DNA from: DATAEK01 sp036258055
GTDB lineage: Bacteria > Acidobacteriota > Vicinamibacteria > Vicinamibacterales > 2-12-FULL-66-21
Direction: 5' to 3'
Length of the DNA stretch: 37,713 nucleotides
NCBI GenBank assembly: GCA_036258055.1
Contig: DATAEK010000174.1
Span: 1-37,713, forward strand
Notes under the pieces: generated by a model
Database searches by the model: none
What the model saw: the letters and a program-made list of their open reading frames with translations, nothing else
What the model was told of the DNA's origin: nothing
Part shown: positions 16,413 through 24,099 of the stretch, piece by piece
How the letters are laid out: every line of letters begins with the position of its first letter
How positions within the stretch are numbered: position 1 is the stretch's first letter
Translations under genes and position numbers: made by a program

Positions 16413-17209
16413 CAGCCGATCGTCCGCCACACCACAATCGCGACGATCCACCCGGCCACGGCGTCCGCCAGGTAGTGATAGCGGCCCAGAACAGCACCCG
16501 CCGAAATCGCCAGCGCAACGAGCAGCATCACGACCGAGATGGGCCAGGGCGCACACGCGACGAGGAGCGCGACGGCGAGCGCCTCCGCGGCGTGACCGCT
16601 CGGGAACGTGTTGACACCGATGCTCGCCGATCCGACCAGCCGGAGGTTCAACCGGCGCGACGTGGCGTCCCACGGTGGCGCGGACTCGAGGCAGCGTGGC
16701 GGACGCGTCTGGACCCACGGCAGCACGCCGAAGCAGATGTAATCCGTGATGAGGATCACATCCCAGAAACGAGCCGGATCGGGACGCGGGTCGAAGGCGA
16801 GAAAGAGCGCGAGGCCGATCGGAACAATCGGATACACGCCGACGTAGGCCACCTCGAGCAGTTCCGCCAACCACCGTGGTGTGCGAGCCGCCACGCCGCG
16901 GACGTCGGCGCGACGATCGAGGCCGACGAGGAAGCGTTCCGCGCGTGGCATCGGTGCCGTGAACAGCAGCCCTGTGGTCCAGTACGCGATCAGGAGCGCT
17001 GCTGGCGGCAACACCCAGTCACGCAACACTGACCCCGCCGGGGCACACGCCGCCGCGGCGACAGTCACCAGCCCCACCAGGGTGCCGGCGACGGCCCTCG
17101 CGCGTTTCCGCGCGTGAACGCCCGGCAGCGCGCATGCCAGCACGCCGACATAACCGAAAAACCAGATGCTGGCGGTGGTCCACATGTTGAAGCTCGGCAG
17201 GAAACGCAC
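16412..17209 (-). CDS. PAP2-superfamily membrane phosphatase
   Basis: An integral membrane protein with about six helices. The phosphatase motifs are NTFPSGHAAEAL (C2) and GRYHYLADAVAG (C3). C1 is weak: RPPRCLE sits where KxxxxxxRP is expected. The family removes phosphate from lipid phosphates such as undecaprenyl-PP or phosphatidate, usually facing the periplasm. The GTG start at 17209 (265 residues) gives the N-terminus MRFLPSFNMWTTASIW; an ATG at 17185 is the alternative. Neither has a convincing ribosome site at good spacing. The gene is transcribed away from PadR2. Confidence 0.85.
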   Translation of the reverse strand: MRFLPSFNMWTTASIWFFGYVGVLACALPGVHARKRARAVAGTLVGLVTVAAAACAPAGSVLRDWVLPPAALLIAYWTTGLLFTAPMPRAERFLVGLDRRADVRGVAARTPRWLAELLEVAYVGVYPIVPIGLALFLAFDPRPDPARFWDVILITDYICFGVLPWVQTRPPRCLESAPPWDATSRRLNLRLVGSASIGVNTFPSGHAAEALAVALLVACAPWPISVVMLLVALAISAGAVLGRYHYLADAVAGWIVAIVVWRTIG

Positions 17210-17259
17210 TCTCTTGTAATGCGTAGAATCCAGGCGGAAGAGGTCATCACTTAGTTTGC

Positions 17260-17279
17260 CGCGGGGCCCCACCCCCGCG
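17260..17279. repeat. Hairpin 1: 7-bp stem CGCGGGG, loop CCCCAC
   Basis: CGCGGGG at 17260-17266 pairs with CCCCGCG at 17273-17279 around the 6-nt loop CCCCAC. It is the first of two hairpins with identical loops in the divergent PAP2/PadR2 spacer. Confidence 0.7.
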
Positions 17280-17289
17280 TTACTCACTG

Positions 17290-17313
17290 CGCGTGGGGCC
17301 CCACCCCCACGCG
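17290..17313. repeat. Hairpin 2: 9-bp stem CGCGTGGGG, same loop CCCCAC
   Basis: CGCGTGGGG at 17290-17298 pairs perfectly with CCCCACGCG at 17305-17313. Its loop is identical to hairpin 1. The extra T-A pair is present on both arms, so the stem changed in a pairing-preserving way. Confidence 0.7.
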
Positions 17314-17462
17314 CGGCGCTCGGCGATTGCACGCCTCGCACCAGCCGCAGGCGCTCTGCCAGCGCTCGCTGCGCTCGCACCGCTGGCTAGCTGCGACAGC
17401 CTGCTTTCAGAACGATTCTGTCTCCTACCTCCAACCTCCTACCTCCCGACTCGCGACTTGTA
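17314..17462. other. Rest of the PAP2/PadR2 spacer
   Basis: This holds an inverted repeat GCCAGCG (17358-17364) / CGCTGGC (17381-17387) and pyrimidine-rich direct repeats of CCTACCTCC near 17430-17450. No gene was seen. Confidence 0.4.
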
Positions 17463-17468
17463 TATACT
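17463..17468 (+). promoter_or_regulatory. Putative -10 box (TATACT) of PadR2, overlapped by an imperfect palindrome
   Basis: TATACT fits the -10 consensus well and lies 13 nt before the ATG. The adjoining ACTTTCAGAGT is an imperfect inverted repeat (4 of 5 arm positions match) and could be the PadR2 operator. It differs from the TGACACTAGTGTCA site of PadR1. Confidence 0.45.
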
Positions 17469-17481
17469 TTCAGAGTCAATC

Positions 17482-17832
17482 ATGCCCGCGAGACGCACGG
17501 CCGATGCTGCCACCCTGCCGGCCCACTGGTTCCAGATTCTCCTCGCGCTCGCCGATCGCGATCTTCACGGTCTCGGCATCATGAACGACGTGCTCGAGCG
17601 GACCAGTGGGGCAATGCGCCTCTGGCCGGGAATGCTCTACCGCAACCTCGCGCGACTCGTGCAGGACGGCCTGGTGATCGAAATCGCCGCGCCGAAGGAC
17701 GCCGAGCCTGGCGGCGGCCGTCCACGTTTCTACCGGATCACGCCGCTCGGTCGACGGGCCTGTGCCGAGGAGGCGCGCCGTCTGGCCGGGTTCGTCGAAG
17801 CGGCCCGACAGAAGAAGCTGTTGAAGGCCTGA
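17482..17832 (+). CDS. PadR-family transcriptional regulator 2 (ADOP-associated)
   Basis: A 116-residue winged-helix protein. The domain spans HWFQILLALADRDLHGLGIM, then RLWPGMLYRNLARLVQDGLV and PRFYRITPLGRRACAEEARRLAGFV. The start at 17482 is chosen because homology begins there and the TATACT box lies just upstream; longer readings run into the spacer. The 3-nt gap to the ADOP gene implies one operon. It matches PadR1 in layout while differing in operator and much of its sequence, so the two modules are probably regulated separately. Confidence 0.92.
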   Translation: MPARRTADAATLPAHWFQILLALADRDLHGLGIMNDVLERTSGAMRLWPGMLYRNLARLVQDGLVIEIAAPKDAEPGGGRPRFYRITPLGRRACAEEARRLAGFVEAARQKKLLKA

Positions 17833-17835
17833 CGC

Positions 17836-20592
17836 ATGGTCGAGCGATTCGTCCTGCTGTCTCGCCTCCTCCTCCTGCTGCTGCCGCCGGAGATCCGCCG
17901 CAATCGAGAGGACGAGTTTCAGGCCGCGTGCGCGGCTTGCTTCGCACGCGAGTCCGCCCGCCTTGGAGCCGCAGGCATCGCGTACGCCGTGCTGCGGCTG
18001 ACTATCGATGCCTGCGTGGCGGCGGTTCTCATCAGAATCGACGCGTGGAGATCGGCTCGGATCGCGGCGGCGCACATGCCCGCTGCGCCTCAGGGAGATT
18101 CCAACATGGCCAGCCTCTGGCAGGACGTTCGCTACGCCGTTCGCACGCTGGGCCGTGCGCCCGGCTTCAGCGCAGTCGCCATCCTCACGCTCGCGGTGAC
18201 GATCGGCGCCATCACGGCCATCTTCAGCGTGGTCAACGGCGTGCTGCTGCGATCGATGCCGTTCGGCGATCCCGACCGCCTGGCGATTCTCTACGAAGCG
18301 ATCCCGAAAGCGCTCGCGGGACCGATAGGGTTTTCCGCGCCTGACTACGCCGGCTTCGAGCAACGCGCACGCAGTTTCACGAGCCTCGCTGCGTTTGCGA
18401 ACAAGGAGTACGAACTGTCGGGCGTCACGCAACCCGAGCGGGTGACGGCGGCACGGGTGTCCGCCACGATTTTCACCGTGCTCGGCGTGCAGCCGCTCAT
18501 CGGCCGAGCATTCACGCGTGACGAAGACCTGGGACGGGTGCCGGTCGCGATCCTCAGTGACGGCTTATGGCGCCGGGCGTTCGGCTCGGACGCATCGATC
18601 GTCGGCCGTCCCGTAGTGCTCGATCGCAAGGCGTATACCGTGGTGGGCGTGATGCCACCGACCTTTGTGTTTCCGAATCGAGGGCCGATCTTCAACAACG
18701 TGCCCGCTGATCTCTTCGTGCCCATCAGCTTCACCGAGGATGAGCTCGCGGCGTTCGGCAGCATGTACAACAACACAGTCGTCGGGCGCCTGGCACCGGG
18801 TGTCACGGTGGCGCAGGCGGACGCCGAAGCGCGCGCGATCTGCGAGCGCATGACGAAGGAGATCTACCCCGCCGCCCTCCAGCAAATGGGGTTGACGTTG
18901 TCCGCGTCGGTCGTGCCGCTGCGCGACGAGATCGTGGGCCGTGTGCAGACGCTGCTCTACGTGCTGCTTGCCTCGGTGGGCGTGGTGCTCCTCATCGCAT
19001 GCGCGGATCTCGCGAACCTGATGCTCACGCGCGCCGCCGGACGTCAGCGCGAGATGGCGGTGAGGACCGCGCTCGGTGCGGCTCGATCGCGACTCGCCCG
19101 ACAAGTGCTCGTCGAGGCAGGACTCCTGGCTGCGGCGGGTGGACTGCTTGGTGTGCCGCTGGCGTACTGGGGCACGCGCGCGCTCGTACGGCTCGCGCCC
19201 GAAACGTTGCCGCGTCTCAACGAGATCGGTCTCGATGGGCGCGTCCTCGGTTTCGCGGCAGTGACCTCGATTCTCACAGCACTGCTTTGTGGTGTTCTTC
19301 CGGCCATCGAGTCGTCGCGGCGGCTCGCGGGCCAGACCCTGAAGGACGGTGGCCGCGCCGGCACACCGGGGTCCAGGCAACGCCGGATGTTCGGAACGCT
19401 GGTGATCGTCCAGTTCGCACTGGCCGTCGTGCTTCTCGTCGCGGGTGGATTACTGATTCGCAGCTTCGCGCGGCTGATGGCCGTCAACCCCGGCTTCCGG
19501 CCCGAGCACGTGATGTCGCTCCAGACGAACCTCCCGGCGGCGGCGTACCCGACTGGAGCAGACGTTCGCGGGTTCTATCGACGCCTCATGGAGCGGATCG
19601 AGCAACTGCCCGGGGTCGCAGCCGCGGCCGCGTCGACTTACCTTCCTCTGGCCGTTCGCGAACGGCGCGCGGTGACGCTCGAGTTGCAGCCTCCCGAATC
19701 AGCCAACGTGCCCCATGCCGTCGCCCACGACTGGACGATCGGCCGTTACTTCGACGCACTCGGGATCACCCTGGTCAGCGGCCGGTTTCTCTCCGAGAAG
19801 GACACCCCGACCTCGGAGCCCGTTGTCGTCATCAACGAGGCATTGGCCAGGCGGTTCTGGCCCGGCCGGGATCCCGTAGGTCAGCGCATCGCGTGGGGCG
19901 GCAGTCGCAATCACGGCCCATGGATGCGCATCGTCGGAATCGTCGGCGATGTAAAGCAGGGACCCTTGAACACGCAAACTGAAGTGCAGACCTATCAACC
20001 GTGGGAACAGGTCGGCGATGACTCCATTGCGGAGAACATCACGGGCGCCCTGCGATCGATGACGATCATCGTGCGCGGCACAACCGACCCGCCGTCACTC
20101 GCGTCGGCACTCCGCGCGCAGGTCCACGACCTCGATCCCTCGCTTCCCGTCGGTCATGTGCGGATGCTTCCCGACGTCGTGAGCGAGTCGGCGGGCCCGC
20201 AGCGCTTCAACACGGTGATCCTCGGATCGTTTGCAGCCACCGCGCTGCTCCTGGCCGCGCTTGGCATCGGCGGCGTCCTCGCGACCTCCGTATCACGGCG
20301 CACGCAGGAGATCGGCGTGCGCATGGCGCTCGGAGCACAGCGCGTCGACTTGCTGCGGCTCGTGATCCGGCAAGGCATGACGCTCGTGTTCATCGGGCTG
20401 GTCATCGGCGCACCCGCGGCGTTCGCGCTGTCGCGGTTCATGTCCGCGCTGCTCTTCGACATCAGCCCGCGCGATCCGCTGACGTTCGCGGCGGTCAGCG
20501 CGCTGCTCCTCTCCGTGGCCATGCTCGCCTGCTACATTCCGGCTCGGCGCGCCACGCGTGTCGACCCGATGGTGGCCCTCCGGTACGAATGA
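17836..20592 (+). CDS. ADOP-type ABC transporter permease 2
   Basis: Its 918 residues have the same architecture as the protein at 6347-8995: permease prefix (MVERFVLLSRLLLLLLPPEIRRN), then ~90-510 as the first MacB core + FtsX unit (AILTLAVTIGAITAIFSVVNGVLLRSMPFG, VGVVLLIACADLANLMLTRAAGRQREMAVR). The second unit covers ~530-918 (GTLVIVQFALAVVLLVAGG, EIGVRMALGAQRVDLLRLVI, CYIPARRATRVDPMVALRYE). No ATPase is beside it. Identity to ADOP1 is moderate, so these are old paralogues rather than a recent duplication. The role is unproven. Confidence 0.93.
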   Translation: MVERFVLLSRLLLLLLPPEIRRNREDEFQAACAACFARESARLGAAGIAYAVLRLTIDACVAAVLIRIDAWRSARIAAAHMPAAPQGDSNMASLWQDVRYAVRTLGRAPGFSAVAILTLAVTIGAITAIFSVVNGVLLRSMPFGDPDRLAILYEAIPKALAGPIGFSAPDYAGFEQRARSFTSLAAFANKEYELSGVTQPERVTAARVSATIFTVLGVQPLIGRAFTRDEDLGRVPVAILSDGLWRRAFGSDASIVGRPVVLDRKAYTVVGVMPPTFVFPNRGPIFNNVPADLFVPISFTEDELAAFGSMYNNTVVGRLAPGVTVAQADAEARAICERMTKEIYPAALQQMGLTLSASVVPLRDEIVGRVQTLLYVLLASVGVVLLIACADLANLMLTRAAGRQREMAVRTALGAARSRLARQVLVEAGLLAAAGGLLGVPLAYWGTRALVRLAPETLPRLNEIGLDGRVLGFAAVTSILTALLCGVLPAIESSRRLAGQTLKDGGRAGTPGSRQRRMFGTLVIVQFALAVVLLVAGGLLIRSFARLMAVNPGFRPEHVMSLQTNLPAAAYPTGADVRGFYRRLMERIEQLPGVAAAAASTYLPLAVRERRAVTLELQPPESANVPHAVAHDWTIGRYFDALGITLVSGRFLSEKDTPTSEPVVVINEALARRFWPGRDPVGQRIAWGGSRNHGPWMRIVGIVGDVKQGPLNTQTEVQTYQPWEQVGDDSIAENITGALRSMTIIVRGTTDPPSLASALRAQVHDLDPSLPVGHVRMLPDVVSESAGPQRFNTVILGSFAATALLLAALGIGGVLATSVSRRTQEIGVRMALGAQRVDLLRLVIRQGMTLVFIGLVIGAPAAFALSRFMSALLFDISPRDPLTFAAVSALLLSVAMLACYIPARRATRVDPMVALRYE

Positions 20593-20603
20593 GGGCTCGC
20601 GGC

Positions 20604-20609
20604 TATACT
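20604..20609 (+). promoter_or_regulatory. Putative -10 box (TATACT) of the M14 carboxypeptidase gene
   Basis: TATACT ends 7 nt before the ATG at 20617, in the 24-nt gap after the ADOP2 stop. There is no ribosome-binding site, so a leaderless transcript starting on or at the A of ATG is the simplest reading. Confidence 0.5.
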
Positions 20610-20616
20610 GCTCTGC

Positions 20617-23355
20617 ATGCGCAGAGTGTTCCTGGGAATCCTGGCCGCGTGCGCGGCGTCTGTTTCTCTCGCGTCGCAATCTTCGTCTCTGCCCACGCCT
20701 GAATCGGTTCTGGGGTTCAAGCCGGGCGCCGACTTCAAGCTCGCGACCTACGACGAGTCCATCGCCTACTTTCAGAAGCTCGACGCCGCCAGCGATCGCA
20801 TGACGCTCGTCGAGGTCGGCCCCACATCGACCGGACATCCCTGGTACTTCGCGCTGGTGTCGAGCCCGGCAAACCTGGCCAACGTCGAGAAGTACCGCCA
20901 GATCGCGCAGCGCCTCGCCCATCCCGAGGGGCTGACCGACGACGAGGCTCACCAGCTTGCGGCCGAAGGCCGGGCGTTCGTTCACATCGACGGCGGTTTG
21001 CACGCCAGCGAAGTCGCGGGCGCGCAGCACACGATCCAGCTCGCCTACGATCTGCTCGCGCACGCCGACGACCCCAAGATCAAGCCGATCTTCGACAACG
21101 TCATCTTCATGTTGTGGCCGTCGATCAATCCTGACGGTCAGAACATCGTGGCGAACTGGTACCGCGGCAACGTCGGCACGCCGTACGAGGTAGCGCCACT
21201 CGTCGAGCTGTACCAGAAGTACATCGGCCACGACAACAATCGTGATGCCTACATGCTGAACATGATCGAGTCGCGCGAGATCGCGCGAACGTGGCGGCAC
21301 TGGGAGCCGCAGATCATCTACGTGCAGCACCAGTCATCGCCCTTCCCGACGCGGATCTGGCTGCCGCCGTTCGCGGAGCCCATCGCCCCTCAGGTCCCCG
21401 CGCTGATGTCGCGCACCGTGAACATGATCGGGATGGGCATCGCGCGCAGTCTCGAGGAGCGCGGCCAGGTCGGGGCGACGCACATGGGCACGGGGTTCGA
21501 TGCGTGGTATCCCGGCTACATCGACTACATGCCGATGCTCCAGAACATCAACTCGTTCTGGACCGAGACCGCGCTGTACCGCTATGCGACGCCGCACCTC
21601 TACACGCTCAGCGATTTTCCGCCGCAATATCGAAGCCTTCGATCGGAGTCGCTCTATCCCAGCCCTTGGACCGGCGGGTGGTGGCGTCTCAAGGATGCCG
21701 TGGACTACATGCTCACGGCGTCGATGTCAGTGCTCGACTACGCATCGAAGTACAAAGAGGAGCTGCTCTACAACCGGTACCAGGCCGGACGTGATCAGAT
21801 CCGGAAGTACCAGAAGAACCCGCCCTTTGCTTATCTGATTCCGCAGCAGCAGCGCGATCCGGTCGCACCGGTGGAGCTGCTCCGGCGCCTGGCGTTCAAC
21901 GGCATCGCGGTGAGCCAGCTCACGGCGCCGGCGGCGCTCGACGGCACGACGTGGGCAGCTGGGACGTGGGTCATTCCGATGAGCCAACCGTTCGCCGAGC
22001 TCGCGCGGCAGCTGCTCGAGGTCCAGGTCTACCCCGATCTGCGCGAGTACCCCGAGGGTCCGCCCGAGCAGCCGTACGACGCGGCTGGCTGGACGCTGCC
22101 GTTGCAGATGGATGTGCGGGTCGTCGAGGCGCGCGCACCGCTGACGCCGGAGTTCATGAAGTCGATGAAATCGCTGGGGGTCCGGCTGAAGCCGGACACG
22201 ACGAGCGACGACGGTAGTGGCCGCCTTCAGGCCGACCAGGCCCGTGGCGTCCGGCTTCAGCCGGACAAAGACGCCTCACCCTTCGACAGCGTCCCCGGCA
22301 TCGGCTTCGACAGCAACCCGACCGCGGCGGCGATAGTTCCGCCGGCGGGCAAATTCACGGGAAGCGGGCCAGGGCTGGCGATCGATCCGGCGCAGAACAA
22401 CGCTTTCCGCGCGATCAACGCGGCCTGGAAGGCCGGTGGCACCGTCCGCTTCGATCTGTCCCATGGCGGCCGCTACATCGTCAGCGGCGTGCCCGAGTCG
22501 ACGATGGCCGGATGGGCGGTGTCGCTGGCTCTGCGAGGTGAGCGCACGACCGTTGCGGGCGCCGAGCTTCCGCAACCACGCCTCGCGCTCTATCAGCCCT
22601 GGACGGCGAGCATAGACGCAGGGTGGACGAAGTGGCTGTTCGAGAATTACGGCTTCACGTTCACCGAGCTCCGGCCCGTCGACGTGCAAGCGGGCGCGCT
22701 CAGCGAACGCTACGACGTGATCGTGATTGCCGACGACAGCCCGCGATCGCTGATTGAGGGGTATCAGTCGGGATCAGTGCCGCCGCAGTACGCCGGCGGC
22801 CTCGCCGCACGAGGCGCCCGCGCACTCGAAGAGTTCGTCACCGACGGCGGCACGCTCGTCTGTCTGAACAGCAGCACGATCTTCGCGATTCAGCAAATGC
22901 AGCTGCCGGTCAAGAACGTGACGGGCGAGCTCAAACGGCAGCAGTTCTTCGCGAGCGGATCGTTGCTGCAGGTTTCGGTCGATCCCGCGCATCCGGTCAT
23001 GGCCGGGATGCCGACGCGCGCCGCGGTCTTCTTCGACGACAGCCCGGTGTTCGCGCCGCTCGACGGCTTCAAGGGCGACGTGCTGGCGAAGTATCAGGCG
23101 CAGGGATCGCCACTGCTCTCGGGCTACCTGTTGGGTGAGAGGTATCTGCAGAACCAGGCCGCGGCGATCGACGTGCGGCATGGGGAGGGGCACGTCATCC
23201 TGCTGGGGTTCAGACCGCAATGGCGCGGCCAGCCGTTCGGCACTTTCCGCGTGCTCTTCAACGCCGCGCTGTTCCACGGTCCGGCCGCAGCCGCCGCAAA
23301 GGGCACGCCGGGATTCTGGTCTCCGCCGCGCCCGGCGGGATCATCGGGGCGGTAG
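20617..23355 (+). CDS. Secreted M14-family zinc carboxypeptidase with C-terminal GATase-like region
   Basis: A 912-residue enzyme whose first ~19 residues form a signal peptide (FLGILAACAASVSLA). The M14 domain has the zinc motif HASE (His129, Glu132), SINPDGQNIV and GHDNNRDAY, and a likely third ligand in IIYVQHQS (His238). Residues ~600-890 read as a class-I glutamine-amidotransferase-like fold (DVIVIADDSPRSL, DGGTLVCLNSST, VILLGFRPQWRGQPFGTFRVLFNA) of the kind attached to large M14 proteins. Residues ~521-551 (GVRLKPDTT ... GVRLQPDKD) are encoded by inserted palindromic repeats and should form a loop. The family trims C-terminal residues from peptides. Confidence 0.92.
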   Translation: MRRVFLGILAACAASVSLASQSSSLPTPESVLGFKPGADFKLATYDESIAYFQKLDAASDRMTLVEVGPTSTGHPWYFALVSSPANLANVEKYRQIAQRLAHPEGLTDDEAHQLAAEGRAFVHIDGGLHASEVAGAQHTIQLAYDLLAHADDPKIKPIFDNVIFMLWPSINPDGQNIVANWYRGNVGTPYEVAPLVELYQKYIGHDNNRDAYMLNMIESREIARTWRHWEPQIIYVQHQSSPFPTRIWLPPFAEPIAPQVPALMSRTVNMIGMGIARSLEERGQVGATHMGTGFDAWYPGYIDYMPMLQNINSFWTETALYRYATPHLYTLSDFPPQYRSLRSESLYPSPWTGGWWRLKDAVDYMLTASMSVLDYASKYKEELLYNRYQAGRDQIRKYQKNPPFAYLIPQQQRDPVAPVELLRRLAFNGIAVSQLTAPAALDGTTWAAGTWVIPMSQPFAELARQLLEVQVYPDLREYPEGPPEQPYDAAGWTLPLQMDVRVVEARAPLTPEFMKSMKSLGVRLKPDTTSDDGSGRLQADQARGVRLQPDKDASPFDSVPGIGFDSNPTAAAIVPPAGKFTGSGPGLAIDPAQNNAFRAINAAWKAGGTVRFDLSHGGRYIVSGVPESTMAGWAVSLALRGERTTVAGAELPQPRLALYQPWTASIDAGWTKWLFENYGFTFTELRPVDVQAGALSERYDVIVIADDSPRSLIEGYQSGSVPPQYAGGLAARGARALEEFVTDGGTLVCLNSSTIFAIQQMQLPVKNVTGELKRQQFFASGSLLQVSVDPAHPVMAGMPTRAAVFFDDSPVFAPLDGFKGDVLAKYQAQGSPLLSGYLLGERYLQNQAAAIDVRHGEGHVILLGFRPQWRGQPFGTFRVLFNAALFHGPAAAAAKGTPGFWSPPRPAGSSGR
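22180..22197. repeat. In-frame palindrome GTCCGGCTGAAGCCGGAC inside the M14 gene
   Basis: An inverted repeat with 8-bp arms and a 2-nt centre. In the gene frame it encodes VRLKPD of GVRLKPDTT. It is the exact reverse complement of the copy at 22249-22266. Confidence 0.85.
22223..22232. repeat. Degenerate middle copy of the same repeat (GCCTTCAGGC core)
   Basis: GCCT-TC-AGGC lies between the two perfect palindromes and shares their CTTCAG centre. The outer arms no longer pair well. Confidence 0.45.
22249..22266. repeat. In-frame palindrome GTCCGGCTTCAGCCGGAC inside the M14 gene
   Basis: Exact reverse complement of the copy at 22180-22197, spaced 69 nt (23 codons) from it so the frame is kept. 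It encodes VRLQPD. Confidence 0.85.
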
Positions 23356-23420
23356 AACGTCACGGCGCTCGATCGACGGGAAGCCGACTCCCGAACGCCG
23401 AACGCCGAGTGCCAAGCCCC

Positions 23421-24074
23421 ATGATTCGCCTCATCGTCTTCGATCTCGACGGCACGCTCATCGATTCGCGCCAGGATTTGGCGGACGCCACCAACGAACT
23501 CATCGCGGAGCTCGGCGGACCGCGGCTTCCAGATGACACTGTCACGGCCATGGTGGGTGACGGTGCGCGAATGCTCGTGCGCCGAGCGCTCACCGCGGCA
23601 GGCATCAACACCGACGAAACGCGAGCGCTCGAACGGTTCCTCGAGATCTACTCAGAGCGCCTGCTGAACTTCACCGTCCCCTACCGTGGCGTCGCAGACA
23701 TCGTTGCGCAGCTCTCGCGCCACTGCCGTCTCGCAGTGCTGACCAACAAACCGTCAGAACCGTCCCGCCGGATCCTCAGCGGCCTCGGGCTGATCGAGTA
23801 CTTCTCGGAGATCGTGGGCGGCGATTCGCCGTTCGGCCGCAAGCCGGATCCAGGAGGCCTGGTGCATTTGTGTGGTGGTGCAGGCGTCGATCGCGCGTCA
23901 ACGCTGCTCGTCGGCGACTCGTCGGTCGACGTCCAGACTGCGTCGCGCGCCGGCACGCGCATGTGCGTTGCACGCTATGGGTTTGGATACCGGGAGGGGC
24001 TGGATAAGGGTGACGGCGTCGATCGAGTGATCGATTCGCCGTCGGAGTTGATCGAAGTTATCGGAGATCTCTAA
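23421..24074 (+). CDS. gph: HAD-family phosphatase, phosphoglycolate phosphatase-like
   Basis: A 217-residue haloacid dehalogenase protein. Motif I is FDLDGTLIDS (Asp8 nucleophile, Asp10), the helical cap follows (~15-85), motif II/III is in VLTNKPSEPSRRIL, and motif IV is LLVGDSSVDVQTASRAG. Cap type and length match Gph, which removes phosphate from 2-phosphoglycolate formed during DNA repair or oxygenation reactions. The ATG at 23421 is chosen because motif I begins six residues in; longer readings add unrelated sequence. It follows the M14 gene by 65 nt. Other small sugar phosphates remain possible substrates. Confidence 0.85.
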   Translation: MIRLIVFDLDGTLIDSRQDLADATNELIAELGGPRLPDDTVTAMVGDGARMLVRRALTAAGINTDETRALERFLEIYSERLLNFTVPYRGVADIVAQLSRHCRLAVLTNKPSEPSRRILSGLGLIEYFSEIVGGDSPFGRKPDPGGLVHLCGGAGVDRASTLLVGDSSVDVQTASRAGTRMCVARYGFGYREGLDKGDGVDRVIDSPSELIEVIGDL

Positions 24075-24099
24075 ACAGGAGGCAAGGAGATCAGGCGGT

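Noticed and set aside
24075..24099. Possible hairpin at the convergent end of the HAD phosphatase and response regulator genes
   Set aside because: GCGGT/ACCGC is only 5-6 bp and lies partly within the regulator's stop region; not strong enough.
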